Shown piece by piece: positions 1 to 8,459 of a stretch of 55,171 bases of DNA. The DNA lies in NCBI GenBank assembly GCA_031292615.1, contig JARLGT010000010.1, positions 1 to 55,171 of the forward strand. The letters are read 5' to 3'. A model generated the notes under the pieces. It did not search any database, was not told where the DNA came from, and worked only from the letters and a program-made list of their open reading frames with translations. Position numbers and translations under genes: made by a program. The stretch is from Coriobacteriia bacterium. GTDB lineage: Bacteria > Actinomycetota > Coriobacteriia > Anaerosomatales > JAAXUF01. The number at the start of each line of letters is the position of its first letter. Position 1 is the first letter of the stretch.

Positions 1-64
1 CTCGGATCATGATCTCGCCCTTGCGGGCCAGGATGGCGTCGGTGCGATTCGCCACGTCACTCAC
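1..64 (-). CDS. ortB: 2-amino-4-oxopentanoate thiolase subunit OrtB, N-terminal fragment
   Basis: The first 21 codons of a minus-strand gene run off the left edge. A GTG start lies inside the end of ortA (sequence GTGAGTGA, 8-nt overlap), so the two are translationally coupled. The visible peptide has a charged helix (ILARKGEIM) that fits the N terminus of OrtB. OrtB is the large PLP-dependent subunit of the thiolase that cleaves 2-amino-4-oxopentanoate with CoA to D-alanine and acetyl-CoA. Identity rests mainly on position behind ord and ortA, since too little sequence is visible for an independent call. Confidence 0.6.
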   Translation of the reverse strand, partial: MSDVANRTDAILARKGEIMIR

Positions 65-389
65 CTGCCGCTCGGTAGGCGGCCAGGCGCGCCCGTAGGT
101 CGGCACCCACGTGCGTCAGTTCCGGAATCGGCTTCCCGAACGTGTGGAAGTAACCCGGGTTGATCGCCGAGAGCCGCCCGGTCACGCGCCGACCAGTCAT
201 CGTCTCAACCGTGACTTCCTCGCCGAGTGCCACAGCGGCGACGGCGAAGCCCTTTACCCACGTCAGCAACGGCTGACCCGCGGTCTCAGCCGGCAGGTTG
301 CTTGCGCGCTCGGCGGGCTCGAGCAGCACGCGCTCGACCTCGACCCACTCCCCTGCCTTGCAGTTCTGCACGTCGGACAAGGAGCTCAC
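57..389 (-). CDS. ortA: 2-amino-4-oxopentanoate thiolase subunit OrtA
   Basis: A 110-residue protein, the usual size of OrtA, the small subunit of the thiolase that ends oxidative ornithine degradation (2-amino-4-oxopentanoate + CoA to D-alanine + acetyl-CoA). Family-like stretches are GEWVEVERVLLEPAERA, LLTWVKGF, GEEVTVETMTGRRVTGRL and the ending FHTFGKPIPEL. The ATG overlaps the stop of ord by 4 nt (ATGA) and the stop overlaps the ortB start, giving a coupled ord-ortA-ortB operon. Recognition is from remembered family features plus operon order; the order is the stronger argument. Confidence 0.85.
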   Translation of the reverse strand: MSSLSDVQNCKAGEWVEVERVLLEPAERASNLPAETAGQPLLTWVKGFAVAAVALGEEVTVETMTGRRVTGRLSAINPGYFHTFGKPIPELTHVGADLRARLAAYRAAGE

Positions 390-1402
390 CCCCGTGTCGT
401 AGGAGCCCAGAAGCGCGGCAGCGGCAGGTCGACTACGGTCACGATGCCCGGTGCGGCTGCGCCGATCAGCGGGATGTAGTTGCCCACGCTCGCATACGTT
501 CCCTTGCCGCCCGGAATCTCGGGCTGGTTGGCCATCGAAACGTTCGGGTCGCCGACGATCTTGATGTAGTCGCCGGTGTCCTGGCCTTCGGCTTCGGGAC
601 GGATCTGCTGAGGGTGGACGAGTTCGATCTTCAGCTCGCCCTTGCTATACCCCCATGCGACGTGGCGACAGCCGCAGACGTTGCCCGGAGCGACCTTCAC
701 GCACGGCGTCTCGCGCTCGACGCCCGTCACGATGGGCTCGCGGGTCTCCTTGATCTCGTCGATCTCCCAGCCCAGCGCCTTGCCGATAAGCCCGATCGAC
801 TCGTGGAAGCCGATGTGGCCGACGATGCTGCCATCCGCGACTCCAGCTTCGAACTCCTCGACGGTCGTGCCGACCCCTTGGCTTGCCATCACGGTGGGGC
901 CGAAGGGCGACAGGTCGTTGATGCGCGAGGCCTCGATGCGGTCTACCCGCAGGCAGATTGAGGACAGGGCTATTGGCAGCGCGTCGAGCACAAAGCCCGG
1001 ATTGATGCCGGTGCCCAGGATGCTGACGCCGTGCTGCTTGGCGAGCGCGTCGAACTGCTCGGCCCACTCGGGATCGGTCGCCCATGGATAGGCGAGCGTC
1101 TCGGCGATGCAGATTACGTGGGAACCGGCGGTGACCGCGGCGGTGACCTGGTCGGAGATCTCGCGCAGGTTGCTCGCGGTGAGAATGCATACGACGTCTG
1201 GCTTCTTGGCAAGCACTGAGTCGATATCGGCGGTGACGGCGATGTCGCACGTGGTGCCGATGACTTCACCCACCGTAAGGCCGTGCTTCTCGGGATGTCG
1301 ATCGATCACGCCGACGAGATCGATATCGTTCGGGCGATCCAAGATGTAGCCGAGCAGCCCTTGGCCCATCATCCCGGCACCCCATACTGCGACCTTGATC
1401 AT
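386..1402 (-). CDS. ord: 2,4-diaminopentanoate dehydrogenase
   Basis: A 338-residue NAD(P)-dependent enzyme of the dihydrodipicolinate reductase-like fold. It oxidatively deaminates 2,4-diaminopentanoate to 2-amino-4-oxopentanoate in the anaerobic ornithine pathway. The N terminus has a Rossmann motif (VAVWGAGMMGQGL) and then a DapB-like region (ILTASNL, GTGINPGFVLDALP). A strong ribosome site (AGGAGG, 7 nt before ATG) fixes the start. It leads the ord-ortA-ortB operon. The aminomutase genes oraS/oraE and the racemase are not in the window and may lie beyond ortB. Length and motifs match the family well. Confidence 0.87.
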   Translation of the reverse strand: MIKVAVWGAGMMGQGLLGYILDRPNDIDLVGVIDRHPEKHGLTVGEVIGTTCDIAVTADIDSVLAKKPDVVCILTASNLREISDQVTAAVTAGSHVICIAETLAYPWATDPEWAEQFDALAKQHGVSILGTGINPGFVLDALPIALSSICLRVDRIEASRINDLSPFGPTVMASQGVGTTVEEFEAGVADGSIVGHIGFHESIGLIGKALGWEIDEIKETREPIVTGVERETPCVKVAPGNVCGCRHVAWGYSKGELKIELVHPQQIRPEAEGQDTGDYIKIVGDPNVSMANQPEIPGGKGTYASVGNYIPLIGAAAPGIVTVVDLPLPRFWAPTTRG

Positions 1403-1509
1403 GCGGGAACCTCCTGAGATTGATGCAGAACGGTTCTACGTCTATGCAACATACTCCGGAGGCCGCAGATGTGACAGACCACAAGAGCCGGTGTTCTTCT
1501 GACGCCGCC

Positions 1510-3048
1510 CTATTCGAGTTCTCCAGCGACGCCCTCAGCGGCCGCAACGATGCTGCCATCAACGATCAGTTCGTAGGCCTTTTGTATCTCCGGGGAGAGC
1601 CACCTGTCCGGCCCAACGCCCTCGACGTACTCACGCAGCAAGGCGATCACCGCGCCGGTCGCCTTGGCGGGCTCGAGCGGCTTGCGCAGGTCCAGCGCCC
1701 GGGCCGCCGAGAGCATCTCGATAGCGAGCACGTGCGCAAGGCCATCGACGCTCTTTCGCAGCTTGCGCGCCGCGCTCCACCCCATCGAGACGTGGTCTTC
1801 CTGCATCGCCGAGGACGGGATCGAGTCCACGCTCGCAGGCACCGCGAGTCGCTTGAGCTCGCTCACGATCGAAGCTTGCGTGTACTGCGCGATCATGTGG
1901 CCAGAGTCCACGCCCGGGTCCTGCGCCAGGAACGGCGGCAGACCGTTGCTCCGACTCTGGTCGAGCATCCGATCAGTACGGCGCTCGGCGATCGAGGCCA
2001 GATCGCATGTGACGATCGCGAGGAAGTCGAGAACGTAGGCGACGGGCGCCCCGTGGAAGTTACCGTTGGACTCGATGCGCCCGTCGGGTAGCACCACCGG
2101 GTTGTCGATCGCCGAGGCAAGCTCGCGACCGGCGACCACGGCCGCGTGGTCGATGGTGTCGCGCACGCCACCGGCGACCTGCGGAGCGCAGCGCAGCGAG
2201 TAGGCGTCCTGGACGCGAGTGTCACCCTCGCGGTGCGACTCGGCGATGGGCGAGCCGGCCAGAATCCGCGTCATGTTGCGCGCGCTCGCCGCCTGCCCCA
2301 CCTGCGGCCGGAGTGCTTGGAGCTCGGGTGCCATCACGGCGTCTGTGCCGAGCAGCGCCTCGATGCTCATCGACGCCGTGATATCGGCCACCTTGACCAG
2401 CGCTTGCAGGTCGGTGATGGCCATGCACAGCATCCCTAGCATCCCGTCGGTTCCGTTGATGAGCGCCAGTCCCTCTTTCTCCTCCAGCTCGACCGGCGTC
2501 AGGCCGACAGCGGCGAACGCCTCGGCGGTAGGCATCCGAACGCCCTTCGCATCGTGGACCTCGCCCTCGCCCATGATTGCCAGCGCGCAGTGAGATAGCG
2601 GCGCCAAGTCGCCCGAGCAGCCCAGCGACCCGTACTCGGGCACGCACGGGGTTATCCCGGCGTTTAGACAGTCCGCGTAAGCCTGCGCCGTGCGCACGCG
2701 GACTCCCGTGCGCCCGGTAGCGAGCGTGGACAGGCGCAGTAGCATCAGCGCCCGGACCACCTCGGTCTCGACGCAGGCGCCCGTCCCCGCTGCGTGTGAG
2801 CGGATCAGAGAGCGCTGCAGCTGCGAGCGCATCGACGGATCGATGTACTTGGTCGCAAGTGCGCCAAAGCCGGTGGAGACGCCGTAGACGGCGCGGCCGG
2901 ACTTGGCGAGCTCCTCGACGAACGCGCGAGACTGCTGGATGGCCGCGATCGACTCGGCGGAAATCTCGACGCGAGCGCCGGCGCGGGCTACAGCAACGAC
3001 GTCGGCGATGGTCAGCGGGCCGGTGGATACGGTGACGGTGCCTGGCAT
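1510..3048 (-). CDS. hutH: Histidine ammonia-lyase
   Basis: A 512-residue protein of the MIO-dependent aromatic amino-acid lyase family, converting L-histidine to urocanate and ammonia. The prosthetic-group motif is GSLGCSGDLAPLSH, with Cys144-Ser145-Gly146 instead of the common Ala-Ser-Gly; a Cys-Gly cross-link variant is recorded for this family. Other signatures are VYGVSTGFG (catalytic Tyr), GNFHGAPVAY and QEDHVSMGW. I chose the ATG at 3048 because GAAGGA lies just upstream and the length then equals the family norm; the frame is open further upstream. hutU and hutI are absent locally. The stop is 107 nt before ord. A CTCTGA/TCAGAG inverted repeat at 3110-3134 lies in the divergent region shared with the next gene. 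Confidence 0.95.
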   Translation of the reverse strand: MPGTVTVSTGPLTIADVVAVARAGARVEISAESIAAIQQSRAFVEELAKSGRAVYGVSTGFGALATKYIDPSMRSQLQRSLIRSHAAGTGACVETEVVRALMLLRLSTLATGRTGVRVRTAQAYADCLNAGITPCVPEYGSLGCSGDLAPLSHCALAIMGEGEVHDAKGVRMPTAEAFAAVGLTPVELEEKEGLALINGTDGMLGMLCMAITDLQALVKVADITASMSIEALLGTDAVMAPELQALRPQVGQAASARNMTRILAGSPIAESHREGDTRVQDAYSLRCAPQVAGGVRDTIDHAAVVAGRELASAIDNPVVLPDGRIESNGNFHGAPVAYVLDFLAIVTCDLASIAERRTDRMLDQSRSNGLPPFLAQDPGVDSGHMIAQYTQASIVSELKRLAVPASVDSIPSSAMQEDHVSMGWSAARKLRKSVDGLAHVLAIEMLSAARALDLRKPLEPAKATGAVIALLREYVEGVGPDRWLSPEIQKAYELIVDGSIVAAAEGVAGELE

Positions 3049-3223
3049 GTCGGTCCTTCTTCGAGTTGGCGGGGACTCGGCGATGGCGAGAGCCCGCGAT
3101 TGGTGGATACTCTGAGATAGCCGATGCATCAGAGAAGATGCCCGCAAAGTGTAGGCGCGCCGCGGGGTACTGCTCCACTCCAACCGGATGGAGCGTCGCG
3201 GAGCCGATGAGACGAGGAGTCTC

Positions 3224-4141
3224 GTGACCGACCAAACGCTGCCATCCGACCCCCTGTGGCCTCGCGCCGGCGAGTGGCTGGTTCCCGCGCCCGCGCTCGA
3301 CGCGAGCGTCGCCGACATCGCCGTGCTCGGCGTTCCGGCGTATCGGACCTCGATCACGCCCACCAATGCGCACGAGACGCCATCCGCAGTGCGTGAAGCG
3401 TTGATGCGCTACTCGACCTACTCGGCAAGTCACGGGGTCGACGTGGCTAAGCTGTCCGCGTTCGACTTCGGCGACATCATCGAACCCGACGGGCCCAACG
3501 GCGAGACGCGAGTTCAAGACGCGGTGACCAAGGCCGCCAGACGCTGCCACTTCCTCATCGCGATCGGCGGCGACAACTCGCTGACGTACAGCGTGATGAC
3601 CGGCCTGTTCGCCGAGCGGCTGGCGGAGTGCGGCCTGATCACCATCGACGCGCACCACGACCTGCGTGACGGCTGCAACAACGGCGCACCCGTGCGCCGG
3701 CTGCTCGAAGCCGGGCTGCCCGGCTGCAACGTGGTGCAGATCGGCATCGCGGACTTCTCGAACTCGGCGGCGTATGCGGCTCGGGCGCGCGAGGCCGGTA
3801 TCAAGGTGATGCCGCGAGCGGCCCTGCGCGCGGCCAACTTCAATGCCGTCGCGGCTGCGGCGCTCGAGGTGGCTGGCGCGGGCGGGCGACCGGTGTTCGT
3901 CGATGTCGATGTCGATGTGTGCGACCGCGCCGAGGTTCCGGGCTGCCCCTCGGCCGCGCCCGGAGGCATCTGTGCTGACGACCTGCGCCAGCTCGTCTTC
4001 GCGCTCGCCCGCGACCCGCGCGTGGCCGGCATGGACATCGCCGAGATCGACTCAACGATCGACGCGCGCGACGCGAGAACCGTGCGCCTCGCGGCGCTGC
4101 TCATTCTGGAAGCGGCGGCTGGCTTGGCTCGGCGGGGGTAG
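3224..4141 (+). CDS. hutG: Arginase/agmatinase-family hydrolase, probable formimidoylglutamase
   Basis: A 305-residue ureohydrolase-fold protein. Divergent placement beside hutH suggests formimidoylglutamase (N-formimidoyl-glutamate to glutamate + formamide), but agmatinase or another guanidino substrate cannot be excluded. Metal-site motifs are GGDNS (Asn118 where most members have a Mn-binding His), DAHHDLRDG and DVDVDVCDRAEVPG. The GTG at 3224 is preferred over the ATG at 3188 because GAGGAG lies 4 nt before it, whereas the ATG has no ribosome site. The His-to-Asn change is the odd point: either the metal site is altered or this is a distinct subfamily. Confidence 0.75.
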   Translation: MTDQTLPSDPLWPRAGEWLVPAPALDASVADIAVLGVPAYRTSITPTNAHETPSAVREALMRYSTYSASHGVDVAKLSAFDFGDIIEPDGPNGETRVQDAVTKAARRCHFLIAIGGDNSLTYSVMTGLFAERLAECGLITIDAHHDLRDGCNNGAPVRRLLEAGLPGCNVVQIGIADFSNSAAYAARAREAGIKVMPRAALRAANFNAVAAAALEVAGAGGRPVFVDVDVDVCDRAEVPGCPSAAPGGICADDLRQLVFALARDPRVAGMDIAEIDSTIDARDARTVRLAALLILEAAAGLARRG

Positions 4142-4198
4142 AATCCAGCTGGCAACACGCGTTGGCCCCACGTTTGGGATCGCACGAAAGGGACATCG

Positions 4199-5890
4199 TT
4201 GAGCGAGTTCGTCGAAGGCGATACTCAGCACCCGAGCGCCACGAGCGGCTCTTCGCAGCTCAGCGCCGAGGACCTCGCTCGCCGAGAGCGGGCCGACGAA
4301 CTCTACTACGACGCACGCGCCGTTCGCCAAGTCGACTACGTCCGCCTCAAAGAACTTTCGGAGGCCAGCCTCGAGCTTGCCTGCGAAGTCGGCTCCGATG
4401 GCGAGCAGTACCGCCACGGGATGGCCGAGGCGCTCAGCATGCTCGCCTACTACAACGCGACGCTGGGTTTCTCGGACGTCGCGATGTCGCAGGCTTCGCA
4501 GGCGATCGCGCTTCTCGATAGCGAAGAGCCGTCCACCATCCTGACCGATCTGTACGCCACGATGGGCTGGGCGCGCTTCTCCCAGGGCAACTTCGTCGAG
4601 GCCATCGAGGTGCTGGTTCAGGCGATGCGTATGGCCGAGGAGGTCGGCGACTTGGCCGCCAAGGCCAAGGCGCTCGACACGATGGGCAGCGTGCACGAGG
4701 TTTCGGGCCACCCCGCTGACGCGCTCGACGAGCACCTGCGAGCCATCGATATCTACCGAGAAGTGCACGACGACGTCAATCTGGCGCTCGCGCGCAACAA
4801 CCTCGCGTACACCTACCTCTCGCTCGGCGACTACGACAGCGCGCTGGAGACGGCGATGGCCGCGCTCGAGTACGTCTCGGCCCATGGCTATCGGAACATC
4901 GAGGTATCTGTGCTCGACACGGTCGCGACCGTCTACCTCGAGAAGGGCGACCTCGACGCTGCCGTCGAGTACTCGCACCGCGGTCTCGACCTTGCCCGCG
5001 AGTGTGGCTCCGAGCAAGACGCCGCCGACAACCTCATGACTATCGGCCGCATCGCTGTCGAGCAGGAACGCTACGACGAGGCACTCGCGGCAGTGGGCGA
5101 GGCGCTCGCAATCGCGTCTGAAGCTGGCCGCGCGGTGGAGGTCTATACCGCACATGAGCTGCTGGCCCGCATCTATGAAGCTCGCGGCGACGTGGGAGCG
5201 GCTCTCGGCGAGTACCGACTCTTTCACGAACTCGAACAGGCCCGGATCAATGAAGAGGCACAGACACGCTTGGCGCACCTTCGCGTTGAGAACCAGCTCG
5301 AAAGTGCCCGCAAGGACGCCGAGATCCATCGCCTGCGCAGCCTCGCGCTCGAGCGTGAGGTCGAGGACGGCCGAATCGCCCAGGCGCGCCTCGAGGCCCA
5401 GGCTTCGCTCGACCCGCTCACCGGCCTGTACAACCGGCGCCATCTCTCGGTACTCGCCGAGGAACTGCGGGCTGCGGTGGCTCGGCAAGAGTCGGTGTGT
5501 CTGGCGATCTTCGACATCGACCACTTCAAAGCCGTCAACGACACCTACGGTCACCTTGCCGGCGACCGCGTGCTGGTCTCGCTCGCTCGCCAGCTGCGCA
5601 GCAACTCCCGCTCGACCGACGTGGCGCTTCGCTATGGCGGTGACGAGTTCTTGGTGCTCATCGTAGGCATGGACGGCCCGGCCGGCGCCGAGACCGCCGA
5701 GAGGCTGCGGACGACGGTCGAGGCGACCGTCGTTGAGTCCGACCGCGCGCAGATTCGAGTGACGATCAGCGCCGGCGTCACGTGCGTCTCGCTCGACGGA
5801 ACAACCGATCTCTCGGCGTTGATCGACCGAGCCGACCACGGCCTGTACGCCGCGAAGCAGACGGGCCGCAATCGCGTCGTGAGCATGTAG
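4199..5890 (+). CDS. TPR-repeat diguanylate cyclase (GGDEF)
   Basis: A 563-residue cytoplasmic signalling protein. Residues about 60-390 are helical TPR-like repeats (for example ARNNLAYTYLSLGDYDSALE), then a coiled-coil linker (about 375-410), then a C-terminal GGDEF domain that makes cyclic di-GMP from two GTP. The active-site motif YGGDEFL is at about 479-485. An inhibitory I-site RSTD sits five residues before it, so product inhibition is likely. TTG start with AAGGGA 6 nt upstream. The TPR part probably senses a protein partner. Downstream MalY is convergent with only 3 nt between the stops. Confidence 0.93.
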   Translation: MSEFVEGDTQHPSATSGSSQLSAEDLARRERADELYYDARAVRQVDYVRLKELSEASLELACEVGSDGEQYRHGMAEALSMLAYYNATLGFSDVAMSQASQAIALLDSEEPSTILTDLYATMGWARFSQGNFVEAIEVLVQAMRMAEEVGDLAAKAKALDTMGSVHEVSGHPADALDEHLRAIDIYREVHDDVNLALARNNLAYTYLSLGDYDSALETAMAALEYVSAHGYRNIEVSVLDTVATVYLEKGDLDAAVEYSHRGLDLARECGSEQDAADNLMTIGRIAVEQERYDEALAAVGEALAIASEAGRAVEVYTAHELLARIYEARGDVGAALGEYRLFHELEQARINEEAQTRLAHLRVENQLESARKDAEIHRLRSLALEREVEDGRIAQARLEAQASLDPLTGLYNRRHLSVLAEELRAAVARQESVCLAIFDIDHFKAVNDTYGHLAGDRVLVSLARQLRSNSRSTDVALRYGGDEFLVLIVGMDGPAGAETAERLRTTVEATVVESDRAQIRVTISAGVTCVSLDGTTDLSALIDRADHGLYAAKQTGRNRVVSM

Positions 5891-5893
5891 CAG

Positions 5894-7066
5894 CTAGCGC
5901 ACCGCCTCGATGATCCGGTCCAGGATCTCGTCGAGGATCTGCTGTGTCGTGGCGAAGTTCAGCCGAGCGAAGCCCGTCCCGCGATGGCCGAAGTCCAGTC
6001 CGCTCGACAGCGCTACTCGCGCCGTCTCCAGCAGTCGTTTCGCCGGATCGTCGCCTAGCTCCAGTGCTCGGAAGTCCAGCCACGCCAGGTACGTTGCCTC
6101 GGGCACTGTGAAGCCAACCTCCGGCAACTCTGCGGCCAGGCGCGCCGCGAGGTGGTCACGTTGCGCGGTCAGATGCGCGCGGGTCTGGGCGAGCCACGGT
6201 GCGCCCTGCGTCCATGCGGCGAGCGACGCCTCTGCGCCGGGCGAGCCCACAGCGCCGAAGACGTGCGACGGCACGGCGGCGATCGCCTCGGCGAGTCCGG
6301 CGTGGCCGATATGCGCGACGGCAGTGCGCAGGCCCGCGAGATTGAACGACTTGCTCGCGGCGTTGATCGTCAGTGTGCGCGCCGCAATCTCGTCGCCGAG
6401 CAGCGCCATCGGCGTGTGCACGACGTCGCCATGGCGCAGGTCGGCCCAGATCTCGTCGGAGATGACGAGCAGGTCGTGACGCTCGGCGACATCCGCGATC
6501 GCAGTTAGCTCGTCGCGAGTGAACGCACGGCCAGTCGGGTTGTGAGGGTTGCACAGCAGAATGGCCGTCGTCGTCTCGTCGACAGCCGCCGAGAGCCGCT
6601 CGGGGTCGAGAGCCCAACCGTTGTCCGCGCCCAGCGGGCACTCGACGATGCGGCGCCCGGTCTTCTCGACCGTGCCCAGGAACGGTGGGTAGACCGGCGT
6701 AAAGACGACGATCCCGTCTCCCGGCTTGGTCTGCAGCCATACCGTGATGGTGACCACCTGCATCACGTCGCAAAAGACGCGCACGCGCTCGGTGTCGGGG
6801 CACCAGCCGTGGTTGGTCTGCTGCCACTCGGCGAACGCCTCGGGCAGCTTAAACTCTGCCGCCATGTTGTAGCCGAAGTCGCCGCGCTCCACCAGCGCGC
6901 GAACTGCGTCGACCGCTGCCGGAACGGGCGGCAGGTCCATGTCGGCGACCCACGCGGGGATGACGTCTTCGTCGTGCCAGTTCCACTTCGCACACGTGAG
7001 GCTTCGCAGGCGATCGATCTCGGCGCCCACGAGTGGCTGGCGCGGGGGGTTCTCGGCGGGGGTCAT
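5894..7066 (-). CDS. MalY/PatB-family PLP-dependent C-S lyase or aminotransferase
   Basis: A 390-residue fold-type I PLP enzyme of the MalY/PatB group, which includes cystathionine beta-lyases that also act on cysteine. N-terminal features are KWNWHDEDVIPAWVADMD, then LLCNPHNPTGRAFT and ISDEIWADL. The PLP lysine is in NAASKSFNLAGL. ATG start with GGAG 5 nt upstream. It is convergent with the GGDEF gene and has no pathway partners nearby, so substrate is uncertain: cystathionine, cysteine or a general aminotransferase role are all possible. Confidence 0.88.
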   Translation of the reverse strand: MTPAENPPRQPLVGAEIDRLRSLTCAKWNWHDEDVIPAWVADMDLPPVPAAVDAVRALVERGDFGYNMAAEFKLPEAFAEWQQTNHGWCPDTERVRVFCDVMQVVTITVWLQTKPGDGIVVFTPVYPPFLGTVEKTGRRIVECPLGADNGWALDPERLSAAVDETTTAILLCNPHNPTGRAFTRDELTAIADVAERHDLLVISDEIWADLRHGDVVHTPMALLGDEIAARTLTINAASKSFNLAGLRTAVAHIGHAGLAEAIAAVPSHVFGAVGSPGAEASLAAWTQGAPWLAQTRAHLTAQRDHLAARLAAELPEVGFTVPEATYLAWLDFRALELGDDPAKRLLETARVALSSGLDFGHRGTGFARLNFATTQQILDEILDRIIEAVR

Positions 7067-7408
7067 GCTGGCTCCAGATGTCCAAGGATTCGGTAGTGTC
7101 GTCTAGGGTATCGAAGATACCCGTCACCTGCCGAGCCCAGCGCGCGCGACTAGCCCAGTGCGCCGACGGCCCGGCGTGTCCGTGGAGTGCACGGGCTGCG
7201 CCGGGCCGTTGAAGATCGCCCCCCTCGAGCGTCCACGTCGACTGTAGTCAGCCATCGGCGAGCGCCCAATGACTTGCGTCAATGAAATGAAACAACCTGA
7301 AGACCATCGGTTGGCGCTGGCGGCGCGGTGTTTGCACTGGGGTGTAGTCTGTTTGCTCGGCCCTCGGGGCCGACATCACAGATCCGACCGCATCGACGGA
7401 GGGCCTAC
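7067..7408. other. Divergent intergenic region with a palindromic TGACTTGCGTCA site
   Basis: 342 nt between the malY-like start and the polysaccharide deacetylase start. No convincing gene is seen. The notable element is TGACTTGCGTCA at 7270-7281 (half-sites TGAC/GTCA). A near-identical TGACCTGCGTCA occurs at 30402-30413 upstream of the GH16 gene. A GC-rich stretch at 7135-7215 shows no clear hairpin with a T-tract. Confidence 0.4.
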
Positions 7409-8377
7409 GTGCGATCGCCTCGACTCAAGAGACTCACCCTCGCCGCAGTTCTGGTGGCGAGCTGCGCACTGAGCGCGCTCGACGCCGGCTGCGCGATGAA
7501 CTCGGCCGGCCCTAGACAGGCGCCGGCCGCTCCGCTCGCGGTCTCGGCGGCTGGCTCGCGCGTCCGGACACGGCCGGCCGACGCGACTGGCTCGGCGACT
7601 CCGAGTGGATCGACGAGCCGCTCCAGCGGCCCTGCGCCTTGGGCCGCGAAGCTGCTGCCACCGATCGCCGGGCTTCCCGACCCCCAGCCTGCGACGGACA
7701 TCACCGGACCGCGCGACCTCGGCGTGCCGATTCTGATGTACCACATCATCGGGATCGCTCCAGCTGGCGCGCCCAATCCCGATCTCTACGTCAGGCAGGG
7801 CGACTTCATCGCTCAGCTGCGCTATCTCGCGACCAACGGCTATCACGCGGTGACATTGCAGCAGGTCTACGACTTTTGGCATAACGGCGGCACGCTGCCG
7901 GACAAACCCGTCGTGCTGTCGTTCGACGACGGCGACACGCCCGACTTCACCGTCGTGGCTCCACTCCTCAACGAGCTTCAGTGGCCGGGAGTGCTCAACC
8001 TGATCGTCGGCCGCCACAAACTGCGTTTCAAGAAGCCGATTGTCCGCGCGCTGATCAAGGCGGGCTGGGAGATCGACTCCCATACTGTCACCCACACCGA
8101 ACTGCCAGGCCTATCGGCCCGGCAGCTGGCGTTCGAGGTGACTGGCTCGCGCAAGCAGCTGCAGGCCCTCTACCACGTGCCGGTCAACTTCTTCTGCTAC
8201 CCGTCGGGGCGCTTCGATGCGGCCGGCGTGGCGGCGGTCCAGCAGGCTGGCTATCTCGGCGCCACCACGACGCTTGGCGGGCTGGCTCGGCCGAGCCAGG
8301 GCTTCCTGATGCGCCGCGTGCGCGTCTCTGGCGGCGAAAGCATCGCGTCGTTCGCGACGCTGCTCAACCAGCACTAG
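7409..8377 (+). CDS. Secreted polysaccharide deacetylase (NodB domain), probable lipoprotein
   Basis: A 322-residue exported carbohydrate esterase family 4 protein that would remove N- or O-acetyl groups from a surface or exopolysaccharide. The GTG at 7409 has an excellent GGAGGG site 5 nt upstream. The N terminus has basic residues, a hydrophobic run and a lipobox-like VASC at about residue 18, then a Ser/Pro/Thr-rich linker. NodB motifs are SFDDGD (metal/base Asp), DSHTVTHTEL (HxxxH zinc site) and FCYPSGRFD. It fits with the GH16, GH26 and GT2 genes elsewhere in the window as a glycan-modifying enzyme. Lipidation is less certain than secretion. Confidence 0.88.
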   Translation: MRSPRLKRLTLAAVLVASCALSALDAGCAMNSAGPRQAPAAPLAVSAAGSRVRTRPADATGSATPSGSTSRSSGPAPWAAKLLPPIAGLPDPQPATDITGPRDLGVPILMYHIIGIAPAGAPNPDLYVRQGDFIAQLRYLATNGYHAVTLQQVYDFWHNGGTLPDKPVVLSFDDGDTPDFTVVAPLLNELQWPGVLNLIVGRHKLRFKKPIVRALIKAGWEIDSHTVTHTELPGLSARQLAFEVTGSRKQLQALYHVPVNFFCYPSGRFDAAGVAAVQQAGYLGATTTLGGLARPSQGFLMRRVRVSGGESIASFATLLNQH

Positions 8378-8459
8378 CGCCCGGCAGTCAGAATGCGCCG
8401 ATGGCCGCGCGGCGCGCGCTATGCTGGTGGGCGTCTGGGCGGCGCGAATCGGAGGACCC

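Noticed and set aside
227-961. Long plus-strand open frame over ortA/ord
   Set aside because: Antisense shadow of two well-supported genes; arginine-rich, no family features.
2222-3658. 478-residue minus frame spanning hutH start and the ureohydrolase
   Set aside because: Overlaps two recognised genes in other frames; composition typical of a high-GC shadow frame.
4052-5839. 595-residue minus frame opposite the GGDEF gene
   Set aside because: Exact antisense of a gene with clear TPR and GGDEF motifs; no recognisable domains.
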